A stretch of DNA of 64,000 bases from the NCBI GenBank assembly GCA_004369045.1, contig ML213526.1, positions 251,581-315,580 on the forward strand, written 5' to 3'. Positions 30,017 to 41,196 of this stretch are shown piece after piece (position 1 is the first letter of the stretch; every line of letters starts with the position of its first letter). Origin of the DNA: Heliocybe sulcata. Its lineage: Eukaryota > Basidiomycota > Agaricomycetes > Gloeophyllales > Gloeophyllaceae. The notes beneath the pieces are model-generated. The model searched no databases. It saw nothing but the letters and a program-made list of their open reading frames with translations, and was not told the origin of the DNA. A program made the position numbers and the translations under genes.

Positions 30017-31313
30017 TCATACTGGGAGTGCAGCCTCTTCGGACATTCGTTGGAGAGTGCCCATCATGCGCAAGTAGGCCGCAGGAGAGGCAGAGGCCCC
30101 TTTACCTGCAGTGGCGACGAATGACTGTAGGTGACCACTTTCGTATCCAGACTTATAGTCAGCGAGATACTTAGCCACGCTCTGGGGTTTAAGACTCGTC
30201 AATGCCGTGAGCTCTTCAGACATCCGCGCTTCGTCTCGGGAGTACTCTTGCAATAAAGATAGCTGACGATATAGCCCGTATAATGTCTGGGGTCGACCGT
30301 TGGATGTGAGAAGATGTGGGCTAGTGAAATAGCGGTAGGCCTTGGGCATGTATACCACACGCGGGTGGTCAAGAGAGGCGGTCGTTTCAGGATTAGAGAG
30401 ATCAAGACCTATACGAGGAGAACTGTATACGGTGGGCTTATCCTTCGCTGAAGATCGCGGACGACGATGGAGACGAAGATGAGCTTCCCGCGATTCGGAT
30501 GCCGAAGAAGGCGTATGGAAGGCGCATATATTGCCCTTCCACTTCTCCTTGATGAGGACAGCGATTGCAGGTGCACCAGTCAGGCGCAGAATCTCATCTA
30601 CCACGAGCGACGGCCCAGAAATCACTCCGCCATCCGACACACGCTGGATAGTTCGGAGCAGTATCCCCCCAACAGTATTCGCCTCAGCAGAGCACGCTTG
30701 AGATGACCCGTCGTTGGAGAAGTAAGGCGATCGTACAACGCTTGGCATTCCGAATGTGAGGTCCAGACCCTTGCGAGTTCCACCGCGATACCCTCCCGCC
30801 GCGCTTGTCGACGCGATGGGATTAGCAGGCAGTGGGGAACGTCTTGGCACCTTGTGAAAGTACCTAGTGGCCTCATCGTTGAATAAGACACGTTCAGAAG
30901 AACGTAGAGGACATATACCAGTTTCCACTTCGCTTCTGTTCATCAGCGCCATGGGTAAACGGGTCTTCGTGGCATCCAGGCTTGTACAGATAGAATTCTA
31001 ACTCCAGGATGTCATATTCCGTCGCAATATCCCCACAGGTCAGCGTTAGGCGATACTCGAGCAACATTTCTCTGGCAATAGCTCCAAATCCGACAGATAT
31101 GTCACTTTCGGACCCTAGACGCGACAAATCCAAGAGTCCAAGCAGATCCTCGGCGGTTTCTGGCGCAGGATCAGCAGGTTTGAGACGTTTCTTGGTAATT
31201 TCTGCATCCGATTCATGCGGCAGAGATGGGCCAACAATCCGCGGCCGTTTACGGGACATGGCGGATATCTGTCGCACAAAGGATGTTGCCCTGGGCGTCG
31301 AACGAAAATTCAT
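30017..31313 (-). CDS. Uncharacterised fungal protein
   Basis: I do not know its function. Two exons joined by one intron (about 30890-30945) give up to 410 residues; the start could be the ATG at 31313 or at 31259 (MSRKRPRIVGPSLP). The conserved-looking core runs LTCGDIATEYDILELEFYLY, then PGCHEDPFTHG, SGNWYFHKV, YRGGTRKGLDLTFG and VGGILLRTIQ. The E-x-YL...H...GG...LLR order loosely recalls 3-methyladenine DNA glycosylase (MPG) proteins, which is a weak inference only. The C-terminal half is helical and ends in a compositionally simple tail (ATAGKGASASPAAYLRMMG). No signal peptide or membrane span. It is divergent to the GH16 gene. Confidence 0.65.
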
Positions 31314-31848
31314 CTTTACTCAATTTATTTGTCCTTATTTCCCTACCTGCTAGTTAGCGCCACAGCAGTTGTGGCGCCGGTCGCTTACTGCACTGCCACA
31401 TGCACAGCCATATTGCCTTTCAGGGATTTCCGACGACGATCTTGATTCTTGGCGACTTCATGGGTGGTATTGACGAGCCTCGGTCATTTCACTCCATCGG
31501 CTGCTGTGCTGCAGGCAGCCTGATGTCAAGCGCATGTCGGTTCTCAATCCCGCCGAGGCAAAAGAGAACGTCGTATGTCTCCACCGCCGGCGACGGTAGG
31601 CGACCATTTGACACATCCGCGCCGTCAGTTCGATCGCAGCCTGCGGTCTTGGTCCACGCGGAAGTAGCGATTCCTTTACGCCCAGCTCAACCGCACAACG
31701 TACGTCATTATACTCTAAATCGAGTACTGACAATGAGCTATACCCGCGATTCTTGGCATCCGACCGCCTCTGACCTATATAGCACGGAGGCTGAAGGAAG
31801 ATGGGCCCTACAATCAGTTAACCTTCCATCATAATCTTCACCTCCAAC
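31314..31848. other. Divergent promoter, uncharacterised gene and GH16
   Basis: A 535-bp region between a minus-strand gene and the plus-strand GH16. TATATAG at 31776-31782 is a likely GH16 TATA, about 70 bp before its ATG. A plus-strand frame fills part of it but has no signal of being coding. Confidence 0.5.
31776..31782 (+). promoter_or_regulatory. TATA box of the GH16 gene
   Basis: TATATAG lies about 70 bp upstream of the start at 31849. Confidence 0.5.
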
Positions 31849-33136
31849 ATGCTCCATTATCTTATCCTTGCGCCACTACTCGCTGTTGCTGCAGCCAGTG
31901 CAGTCTCCGAGCGTGCTACCTCTTCCTGCCCCTGTGGGTATCGCGACTCAGCCGGACACATATGGGTGCGTGTCCCCGAGTTCCTGACAGTCCTTTCAAT
32001 ATTAACCATTTAATCTCAGCGCGAGTCCATCAAATCTAACCTAGCGACATCAAATGCGCTCTCGGTAGTCAACCAAGACTGGGCTGTGCAGACGTGGGGC
32101 CAGCAGCGCGATAATGTATACATGCAGTACAGCGCTGACAACGTGTACAATGTATTTCGTCACATTTCGTGCTCTTCATCCGGTTATTGAATGACCAGCA
32201 GGTTCAAAACGTCCTCGGCATTCGGACGAAAGCATGGTCCGGTAATGGATCTGTGTACACCGGCGAAATTCAGACCAACAGGGCTGACATACAGTACGGG
32301 TCGTTCCGAATAAAGGCAAAGATCCCTACAGCAAAAGGCGCCTGCTTCGGTACGCTCATTTTTTTTGACGAAGACTATGCTCGAGCTCACCTCTCTGTCT
32401 GCACCAGGCTTCTTCTCGTACCAGAGCGACACGCAGGAGTCGGACATTGAGTTCCTCACCAACGACACCAACTTCAAGCACACCGTCCACTACTCGAACC
32501 AGCCTAATCACCAGACGGTGACAGCCAGTGCCGATTTCACGTGAGTCTCCAATCCCACCCTACTTCGATTAGCCTGTAACGCTATCATTTAGTGCCTTTA
32601 CCGAGCACCGGTTCGATTGGATGCCTGGTCAAACCACTTTCTATGTCAACGGAGCGAAGCAGACGGTCAGTGCATTATTTGTGCAATTTTATTTCCGAGG
32701 TACTGACCCCCCTGATAGTCTATGACAGCCAACACGCCAACCGCAGCCTCTCGCATCCTCGCGAACGTCTGGAGTGATGGTGACCCGTGAGTTTCACTCT
32801 CGCATATCACATTATAAACGCTGAGATCTCGTTCTTGCAGCAACTGGTCGATGGGCCCCCCGAAGACCAACGCCGTAGCCTTGATCCAGTACATCAACCT
32901 GTATTTCAACTCGACCTCATACGACGCCACGCATTTCGCGAGCGACTGCAAAGCGGCCGGGAGCCCCGCTGTTTGCCAGGTATGAGAGCACGGATCAGGT
33001 AGTGGTGCAGAGTATTTAATTAGTATTATAGTTTGAGGACTTAAGTTCCAGTGCGCCATCGTCAGTGCCACGCTCCATCTTTTCGAGTATTGCCTGTTCA
33101 TCTATAATTGTATATTTGTCGCTGTATGTCTTGTAA
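31849..33136 (+). CDS. Secreted GH16 glycosidase
   Basis: An extracellular beta-glucan hydrolase or transglycosylase of the jelly-roll GH16 fold. The ATG at 31849 gives a signal peptide (MLHYLILAPLLAVAAASAVS). The catalytic motif ESDIEFL (nucleophile Glu, helper Asp, acid/base Glu) follows FFSYQSDTQ. Other family landmarks are YGSFRIKAKIPTAKG, HRFDWMPGQTTFYVNG and ILANVWSDGDPNWSMGPPK. About seven exons, some 280-310 residues. The end is ambiguous: without a last splice the protein stops at 32983-32985 (...PAVCQV). With a good 52-nt intron (32980-33031) it gains a Ser-rich linker and the hydrophobic tail ACSSIIVYLSLYVL, ending at 33134-33136. That tail would suit a GPI anchor and I prefer it. 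Subfamily not assignable. Confidence 0.85.
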
Positions 33137-33221
33137 AAGGACCTCGATGTCAACCGCATGTATAAATTTGTTTATATGACAGTAACCGCTTCCGTCTGGA
33201 GTTGGTCATGACAACTTTGTC

Positions 33222-34901
33222 TTATGTCGCTATGAACGTGCCGTTCTGACAAATGAACCCAACGTCCGGCGAATCAACTGGTGGATTGTTACACAGCAAT
33301 GTCGCCGGCACTCCGCTCTACAAGACCAGCAGACGTCATCAAATCCAACCCTCAAGCCATGCTCTGCACGGTAAGAGCTCACCTGGGTCCGAAGATGAAT
33401 ATTTGACAGCGTGAAGTTCTGGCACGTCCCGGGATTGCAGCGCAAAATAGCCGCTTGTGTCCCATCGGCGCCTTCTTCATAATACCTGAGGCACATTAGA
33501 ACAGTGATATCGATCCATGACCGGGGCGTCCTTACCAGCAAGGGTCGCTAACGCATGATGCGTCGCCCGGGTGGAACGTATTGATATCCCCGTAGAAGTT
33601 ATCGTAGGTGAAGTCTTGCATGATCACCGACGCGTTGTCCACGCGCGCCGCGCCGGGACTTTCTTGATCTGCAATCCATATCTATCATGTCAGCAATCCG
33701 AGGACTCTGTCACTAATCAAAGGCTCTTACCGACATACGACTGAGTCAAGTACAGAGGGAACGAGACGTTCCTGACACCTATGTTCCTATACGTGACGTT
33801 CTTTGCCAAGCCCACCCCGCCTACCCAGCTCTTGAACCGTGCGCCGTATAATGTGTTCTCAAGGAACACGTCCTCGAACAGGATATCAGATACGTTGGAG
33901 GGCTGGCTTGGGTCTTTGCCAAGAGAGCCGATGGAGAGGCCATGGGAGGAGTAGGAGACGTAGGCGCGGCGGAATGTGACGTTGCGCGTACCGACGGAGT
34001 TCTGACCGACGGTGAAGGCGTCGTCGCCGTTGTAGATGATCGCGTCTTCTACGAGAAGGCTATGTGACCGTGGTTGAGCGTGAAAGCCAGTACGGATAGG
34101 TAAGTGGCATACTTTGACCCCGAGCCGTCGATACCGTCCGTGTTAAAAGGGAACTAGAGAGGTTTCAATGGAGCTGCACCTGAGAAAAACACCATCCTTA
34201 CTGAGCCGTTGGATCGCGCGTCAATCAAGATATTGCCGGCATATACGTTCGAAGCCGTCGCCAAGCTCACTACCCAAGCAATCGGCTTGTAGAACTTCAA
34301 GTTGTAGAGATAGCCATTGCTATGAAACAGTATGAGTAGATCACCGAGAGGACATTGGGTGCCCGTACTTCACTGCAAAGCTGAATGTTCTTGGACGTGC
34401 TACTTGGTTGTACGCGTCCCACCATTGCTGTCCTGTGATAGTTCTCAGTCTAGTATACCGTATAGTAGTGGCGTCCAAGAGTATGGCTTCATACGTACCA
34501 TGCCCCACAATCCACCCAGACCAAGGATCTTCTGAACCAGTGACGTTCACATTCTCGCCGTTGAGCTGAATCCAGAATCCTCCATTAGTTGAGGCATTTA
34601 CTGCTGCCTGCACGGCTGTCATATTCGTAGGAAATGATAGGTTGCCCAGTATCGACACGCTATAATCTGAATGATTCAGCTCGACTGGGGAGAAGATATT
34701 GTATGTCGTGTTTGCGCTGAAGACGATAGGGCCAGAGGGACAGTCTTGGAGGGCTTGGTAGATGTTCGGCGTGTCGTCCTCGCCGTCAGTATGAGCTACG
34801 TCGCATCCATTCGCCCATCGTTCGTCGAGATAGATGCTGCGCCCAATTGCAGGGTAAGCTAGCGACAAACATGTTAAAACCAGTGGACCTATGCGGAACA
34901 T
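33222..34901 (-). CDS. GH28 exo-polygalacturonase-like, copy 1
   Basis: A secreted pectin-degrading enzyme with the right-handed beta-helix fold. The start at 34901 (MFRIGPLVLTCLSLAYPAIG) is a signal peptide. The hand-joined exons contain the four GH28 catalytic motifs: FPFNTDG, YNGDDAF, SSHGLSIGSLGKDP and ARFKSW. Other conserved blocks are SPVELNHSDYSVSILGNL, WWDAYNQVARPRTFSF and HPGDASCVSDPCW. The SHG plus GSLGKDP context and many N-glycosylation sites are typical of exo-acting fungal polygalacturonases. Last exon SGVPATLLCNNPPVDSPD to TAA at 33222-33224. A TATA (TATAAA on the coding strand, 34960-34965) lies about 60 bp upstream. It is the paralogue of, and divergent from, the gene at 36072. 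Confidence 0.9.
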
Positions 34902-34959
34902 GGTGGCCAATGGGTACGGGGCGGGATCCACGACGCGCACGAGGGCCAGACAAACTCAA

Positions 34960-34965
34960 TTTATA
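34960..34965 (-). promoter_or_regulatory. TATA box of GH28 copy 1
   Basis: TATAAA on the minus strand, about 60 bp upstream of the ATG at 34901. Confidence 0.5.
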
Positions 34966-36022
34966 TGAGTGAAACCTGTAAATTACCTGCCGTAATATTT
35001 AGTACGTCTGCCATGGCGAAGGTCAGAACAGAATCTTCAGCGGGCCGTTACTTATTTTGAGAGAGAACGGCGCTTATACGATGACGTACCTGGGGAAAAC
35101 CGGGAATACAGGGCGATAGGAAGCAGTGGAGACGGCCCGGCCATGCTCTTACTGCAGGACAATATAGCGACGCTCTGAACTGATGGACATGATTGACCGC
35201 GAACGTCGGTGTCGTTGCGGAGTTCCGTACGGCAGCACTGAGAAACGAAGCAACGCGAAGTGGGAGGCGTTAGAAGCGGTGAAAGTAGAACTTCCTCTCA
35301 CAATACCACGGAAGCTAGTAATGATTATTCTGCGGTCGCAATGGGCGTGATGAGCTTCAGAACTCTGGTAATTCTCCCTGAAGGTCATGCGAATGATTTG
35401 TTACCGTATCGCAGGCGTAGAGATCTACGCGGTACAATGGCCTGACCATCAGCCATACAAACTCGCGGTACAAGGGATAGTATAGTGCCTGCCTGGATAC
35501 AAGACGCTCGTGGATCATGGTGGCTCGCAGTCAAGAATTCAAGAGACGCAGCACGATCACGAGACCCATGTCACTAATCGCGCTGTGACGGCGTGACACA
35601 TATCTTCCTCTCGTTGACCACTGATGCAAGCATGGAATGCTATCCCTGCGTCTGGCCACAAGGTCTCACTAACCCATGCTTGAAACGAAGTAGAGCATGA
35701 CCCAGCGACGGCTATCCTTCTCTCCTTGTGTCCGTGGTCCTTTCTTATGCGGAGGTTCTTTGGGGATGCAGTAATCAAATACCGCTGCAAATCAGTGGTG
35801 CAAACAGCCATCGCGCATTCCCTCTCTTCTCTGTTTCTCTGATCTCATCCCAGAGCGACATCTTTCTACTGTGGCTTTCCACTCATTTGCGGTATGCCGT
35901 ACACCTGACTTCCATCACGTGGTATGTTCCTCTTTCAAGCGGCCCGCGGCGGGTACACGAATGGTCATGTACCCAATTCACTGCGAACGTCGCGTTGAGA
36001 ATGTCATGAAGCTGCCGATGCA

Positions 36023-36028
36023 TATAAT
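36023..36028 (+). promoter_or_regulatory. TATA box of GH28 copy 2
   Basis: CATATAATG context, about 45 bp upstream of the ATG at 36072. Confidence 0.45.
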
Positions 36029-36071
36029 GCGCACGTCAAGATGACTGAACATCACCGACGCCCCCAGAAAG

Positions 36072-37727
36072 ATGGCTCTATCTCTCCTGGCTGTGCTGGC
36101 GGCAGCCGCCCTCGTCGCCGCCCAATCCTCTGATCCGTGCACGGTAGTCCATTCTGGAGATAGCGACGACTCGCCTGCAGTTTATTCCGCGATCTCATCT
36201 TGCCCCGCCGGACAACCCATCATATTTTCGCCCAACACGACTTACAATATCTTCACACCCCTGGTGTTCAACAACTCTGATCTGACTCTGAGTATTCAAG
36301 GGAATCTGAGTCTGCCTACCAATATTACGCAGGTTCAAGCCGGTGTCAATGCCAGTGCTAGTGGATTCTGGTTTTACTTTACCGGAAGCAGGGTGAATGT
36401 CACGGGGAGCCCGGATCCATATGGCGGATGGATCGAGAGCCACGGTGCGAATACATTCTGCACGTTATGAGCAGTATTCACAACGGCGTAATCAGGTCAA
36501 CAATGGTGGGACGCATCTAACCAAATCGCCCGCCCTCATCTCTGGGGTTTCGCCGTAGAGTAAGCTTTCTGATGTCCCGAGTCCGACTTGGCATGAACTT
36601 AACTCGCCTTCAATTATCACAGTGACGGCTACATGTACAACCTCAAATTCCTGCAGCCGATTGCATGGACAGTCAGCTTGTCTGGTGCAAACAACGTCTA
36701 CGTCGGCAACACCCTCATCGACGCTCGCTCGACTGGTGGTTTCCCCTTCAATACTGATGGATTCGACGCGACCGGGTCCAAGTGCGTATTTACGACTATA
36801 TTGCAGGTTCTCAGGAGCTTATCCACGCCTTACAGCATTATCATCGAAGATTCTGTGATTTACAATGGGGACGATGCCTTTGCCGTTGGACAGGGCTCGG
36901 TTGGGTCGACGAACATCACTTTCCGCAGGGCGTTCGTCGGCTTTCAATCCCATGGATGCTCTATCGGATCGTTAGGGAAAGACCCAACCAAGCCGGCGAA
37001 CGTCTCAGACATCTTGGTGGAAGACGTCTTTCTGGAGAACACGCTGTACGCTGCTAGGTTCAAGAGCTGGACCGGGGGTACTGGGTTAGCGAAGTGCGTG
37101 CCTGCAACGACTGTCATGTGTACCCGATGTTTGGAGTGCTGATATATTTGCAGGAATGTGATGTACAGGAATATCGGTGTGAAGAACGTCACCTTCCCTC
37201 TCTACCTGACTCAATCTTACGTTGGTGCGTATCTCCTCCGAGTTCAGACTTGTCCGATACTAATCTCACTCGACTCAATCTCAGACCAAAACTCGCCCGG
37301 TGCCCCTCGCGTCAATAATGCCTCCGTGCTCATGCAAAACTTTACGTACGACAATTTCTTCGGCGACATCAACACGTTCCACCCGGGAGATGGCAGCTGC
37401 GTCACGGACCCATGTTGGTACGTTATGTTCATCTCTCAACACTCGATCTCAGGTTAACGTCAGAGCAGGTACTACGAGCCAGGCGCAGATGGTACACAGG
37501 CGGCTATCCTGCGATGCAACGCCGGCGCCTGCTCGGATTTCACGTTGCAGAACATTAACCTAAGGCCGCAGGTACGTTTTTTGCTAGCGAGTAAATCCGA
37601 CTGCTCATCAGGTTGTTACCAACAGAGCGGCGTGCCTGCTACGATACTGTGCAACAATCCGCCAGTTGACTCGCCGGACATTGGTATTGTATGTCAGAAC
37701 GGGACATTTGTGGAGACGTCCGCGTAA
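36072..37727 (+). CDS. GH28 exo-polygalacturonase-like, copy 2
   Basis: A secreted GH28 pectinase, paralogue of copy 1 with the same intron positions. Signal peptide MALSLLAVLAAAALVAAQ. Catalytic motifs are FPFNTDG, YNGDDAFAVGQ, FQSHGCSIGSLGKDP and ARFKSW; the residue after SHG is Cys where copy 1 has Leu. Further blocks are WWDASNQIARPHLWGF, NVTFPLYLTQSYV, HPGDGSCVTDPCW and YYEPGADGTQAAILRCN. The last exon (SGVPATILCNNPPVDSPDIG) ends at TAA 37725-37727. About 410 residues. No frame damage found. The two copies presumably arose by inverted duplication. Confidence 0.9.
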
Positions 37728-38396
37728 AGACTCGGGCGTAAATGATTCGGTTTCATGTACCTGAGAGCCGACAATAGATGTCCTGGGAATGGTGCTCGGT
37801 AGCATGGAATGCTTTTCCTCTGTCGACGTGTGACGGTACTAGGGAAAGATCAAGTTGACCCATAGGCCGCCAGCGACAAGTAACACGACTGGTCATCCTG
37901 ACACTTAGCCGGAGGTGAACCCGCTGAGTGGCAAGGACGGGAATCGGGCAGAGCTTGCGATTCAGAGGGCCCAATTTGGTAGGTACATTACTAAATTGGG
38001 TAATTTCGATTGTGGAGAGACACTCTCGACTGCAAGAGGATGTGCCTCGTCCTCCGTTTATTCTGCATATATAGCAACAGACATTCTCCATCGCAGAATG
38101 TGGCTACGAGGCGCACTTCTTTGGGCAATTGCAAGAGTAGCCTCCGGCGTGGAAATCGGCCTTCGGCGTCTTCCGTGCGCGTCGTGAACTCCTCCATCAA
38201 TTGCGGGGTAACTCGTCCTGCCCATAGGCCACTGAGCAGATGCAACATGTCACAGAAGGGCGATAGCAACCTTTACAAGTTTCATAGACCAAAAATCAAC
38301 CTGAGGGAGACGCCGCATCCATTGAAGGAGGAATCCAAAGCGTTCGTACAGCATTTCAAGAAGATTTAGTCCGAGACACTGAATTTCCGACTTGCA
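37728..38396. other. GH28 3' flank and Nudix 5' region
   Basis: Non-coding, or holding the first exon of the Nudix gene. An ATG at 38247 opens a frame (MSQKGDSNLYKFHRPK...) that could be that exon, but I could not find a convincing splice to the exon at 38397. Nothing else is recognised. Confidence 0.4.
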
Positions 38397-39545
38397 GATG
38401 CCTCAAGCGATTAGCGTCTTATCGAAGTAAACCGCCGAAACTCACGTTTCCGAGGTCGCGATGTGCGGCCGTCCTCGTCGCTCTGTTCGTCGGCAGAATG
38501 GGCGACTTGTATGTTCTACTGAGCCGGTAGGTGCATCCGTGAGTTCATCTTCCCTCGTCGCGGGCTGGGGACTGATGTCCTCATATCAGGCGCTCTGCTA
38601 CGCTGCGGTCATACGCGGGTGACACGTCTCTGCCCGGAGGCAAAGTCGATCCGCAAGATAAGACCATCGAAGACACGGCGGTCAGTCCATTTCGTCCAAA
38701 GTGAATAGCTATGCGTGTGAGCTGATGTCATGCGTAGCGGAGAGAAGCATTCGAAGAGGTACGTCTGGTGTAGGTCTCCTGGAACATTGTTGATTGGGAC
38801 TACAGATAGGTCTTCCTATAGACCGGCAGAAGGCACCCTTGCTTTGTGTCCTCGAGCCTTTCATGGCACGCGACCAGATAATTGTGACGCCGTGAGGGCA
38901 CTCGTAGTACGTGTTTCACCGTCCGACTGACTACCCCTCCAGCGTGGTCGTCCTGATCCTAAACAACGACGTCCGCGTAAGCTTGCCTCGCCTACATGTA
39001 ATATCACTCTCACCTCCCAGGCATCAGCCAATCCTCAACGCCGCAGAAGTTGCAACGCTCTTCTCGCACCCACTGGCAGCCTTCCTGTCCGAGTCGCCCT
39101 TCCCCACCGAGCCAGAAGTGATGGAGCTGCCATACCACTCCTTCGACGACATCCCGTGGAAGTGGGGTAAAGCGAAAGAGCAGAAGATCAGGATGCACCG
39201 GTTCCTTACTGGACGAGAAGCGGGCGGGGTGAAGCCTGTCTTTGGATTGACTGCGTGCGTGTGCTAACTTCACAACATACCCGGTGACTGACTTGAATGT
39301 GCAGAGCAATCATGATTGAAGTAGCTAAGATCGGCTATGCTCGTGAGCCCGAGTTCGAAGTCGATGCTGAGAATCAGCCTAGCCAGCTGGAGCGCATAGT
39401 GTCGGCGATGAAATACGCTGAACACTTCAAAGAAGCCATGCGAGAGGAGAATTTGGACCCGGAGAGGCTTCCAGACCCTTCAAAATTTGCCCACCATGGC
39501 AGACGAAGAGATCCAAGGAGACGCAGAGGGCGAAGCCGCTTGTAG
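38397..39545 (+). CDS. Nudix CoA diphosphatase, peroxisomal (PCD1/NUDT7-like)
   Basis: Cleaves coenzyme A or acyl-CoA to a 4'-phosphopantetheine product and 3',5'-ADP. Exons joined by short introns read CLKRLASYR...FPRSRCAAVLVALFVGRMG. The CoA-specific NuCoA motif follows (LLSRRSATLRSYAGDTSLPGG) together with the Nudix box (GGKVDPQDKTIEDTA, REAFEEIGL). Downstream are VLEPFMARDQIIVTPVV and WKWGKAKEQKIRMHRF. The C-terminus is ...RRGRSRL before TAG, a PTS1-type peroxisomal signal, consistent with the peroxisomal location of yeast Pcd1 and mammalian NUDT7. The N-terminal start is not resolved; the listed 5' end is the first certain exon (acceptor at about 38396). It converges on the gene at 39779. 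Confidence 0.85.
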
Positions 39546-39778
39546 CTTTAGTCTCCACATCTCATGATACCATGCTTTTCTTGGAGGTACGAATATATTT
39601 TACACTAGTCCTGCCACATGTACAACACTATGGATCTACAGCAACACAAATATATAATGATCGATGTCAGATGCGACGAGTATGGCTTGACAGATATCCA
39701 AAAGGAAAATGCATGCGAACAGCAGCTCCTGTACCAGAGAATCGATGAGACACTTTGGCCAACGATGCCACTGGACAC

Positions 39779-40794
39779 CTAATGCCTCGCGCCGTCGACG
39801 CTCTCCCAGCTGCCGGTGGATGACAGATCGAGCTCCTCGTCCGAGTCCTCGTGCACGCTCGCGGCAGCGGACGAAAGACTCAGGACGTCGTCCGCGTCCG
39901 AGGCGAGGGAAAACGGCGAGGTCATGTCGGACCGTGCGCGCGCGACCGCTGCAAGGTCAGAGAACGGTGATGCTGGGCGAGGCGAGGCAAAGACAGGCGG
40001 CGGAGTTGGCGAGCGCGAACTCGCCGGTGAGCCGGAGTACGCGGATTGGAAGAGAGAAACGGCGGACTGCTCGAGAGCTGCGCGGTTCTCTGGAGTGGAG
40101 GCGCGGGTCAATGCCGGCGTGGGTAGGCGAGGATAAATGATAGTGGGCGCAAGGGCGGCGGGTGGAGTGACGGACCGCCCTTCTGCGCCTGCCACCAGCG
40201 GTTCAGCCAGGGTGCTGACGCTCATCGTCCCTGACGGCGTGCGGCCGATGGAGGGGGATGAGATGGTCGAAGAATCAAACAGCACATGAGTCGGCGACAT
40301 AGGCTCGAACGGTATCGATACATTCGACTGCGCGGCAGAGCTCAGCTGCATAATCATATCGTCAATCTGGCAGGCGTACCTCTTCCAAAGCGTTGCGGGG
40401 CCGTCGCTGCCTGAGCTGAGACTGCGATCGGTCGACATCGTTCCGCCATTCATCCACCTCTCTTGCCGCTAATCTCTCCAACTCGATAGAGGTGCGGTCA
40501 TCGTCCTTGCGAACCAGCCCAGCTTCATCATTCAAGCCATCGTCCGATGTCGTGTGCGGTGGAGCGAGTTTGGGACCTTGACGCTGTCGTCGCCGTGCTC
40601 TACGACGAGCAACGTAGCTCTCCGCCCATGCCTCGAACTTCGGTGCGATATGAGGCTCGTACACAAACTGAGTGAAATCCTTTGTCAGCCCCGCCGTAAC
40701 TCGGATCCACAGAGTGATTCACCTCTTTAAAAGCGTAGACTACTGCGACAGTGCTCACAACGGCGACTACGGCGTAAACGGCTGGGCCAGGCAT
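39779..40794 (-). CDS. Small single-span membrane protein, unknown function
   Basis: Not recognised. The start at 40794 gives MPGPAVYAVVAVVSTVAVVYAFKE, an N-terminal membrane anchor. A first intron joins it to FVYEPHIAPKFEAWAESYVARRRARRRQRQGPK, strongly basic. A second intron of about 52 nt (donor GTACGC, acceptor GCGCAG near 40322-40373) joins ...RNALEE to SNVSIPFEPMSPTHV. This removes an otherwise early stop. The rest is Ser/Thr/Pro-rich, disordered and acidic towards the end (DSDEELDLSSTGSWESVDG). About 300 residues, probably tail-out in the cytosol. Function unknown. Confidence 0.6.
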
Positions 40795-41196
40795 CGTATC
40801 TGGGTGTCTGGAGGTAATGGGGCTGAGAGAGACGCAGCGTCTGCGCCTTTAATACATCACAGCATGGGCGGTATCGCAGCCTCGGGCACACGATCTCCCC
40901 TTAGCCGGGACGGCACGCGTCTCATGAATTTCCCTCAGCACCAGTAAGCGCCCAACGGTATTGAATTACAGAGGGGAGTGGGCAAAGCCCCAGGCTGCGC
41001 ATTATTGAATCTATCCTATCTGTCCATACTACGCACTAATACAGAAGTGTTCTTGATACCTGCAAATGGAACGATGCACATAGAGTCCGCAATGCTAATG
41101 AGTGAGAAAGAATGGATGTACTGGCGACAGTGTCCTTGTCCGCAAGACCGTCCGATTGTAAAGTACGCGAGTCCTTGATTAGGGTAGAAAGGAAAC
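40795..41196. other. Short intergenic region before the chitin synthase end
   Basis: A 400-bp gap between two minus-strand genes, holding the promoter of the gene at 39779. Nothing distinctive is seen. Confidence 0.45.

Larger units (their letters stand above)
34902..36071. other. Shared divergent promoter of the GH28 pair
   Basis: A 1.17-kb gap between the two head-to-head GH28 paralogues, with a TATA next to each gene (34960-34965 for the minus gene, 36023-36028 for the plus gene). A CTGGGG at about 35092-35097 fits the SYGGRG consensus of the carbon catabolite repressor Cre1. One such site could be chance. No other gene is seen. Confidence 0.5.

Noticed and set aside
39779-40140. Long plus-strand ORFs opposite the anchored protein gene
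   Set aside because: Arg/Ser-rich shadows of the minus-strand low-complexity coding sequence.
40362-40664. Separate short protein ending ...LEEVRLPD
   Set aside because: The stop falls within a 52-nt intron; splicing continues into the downstream Ser/Pro-rich frame.
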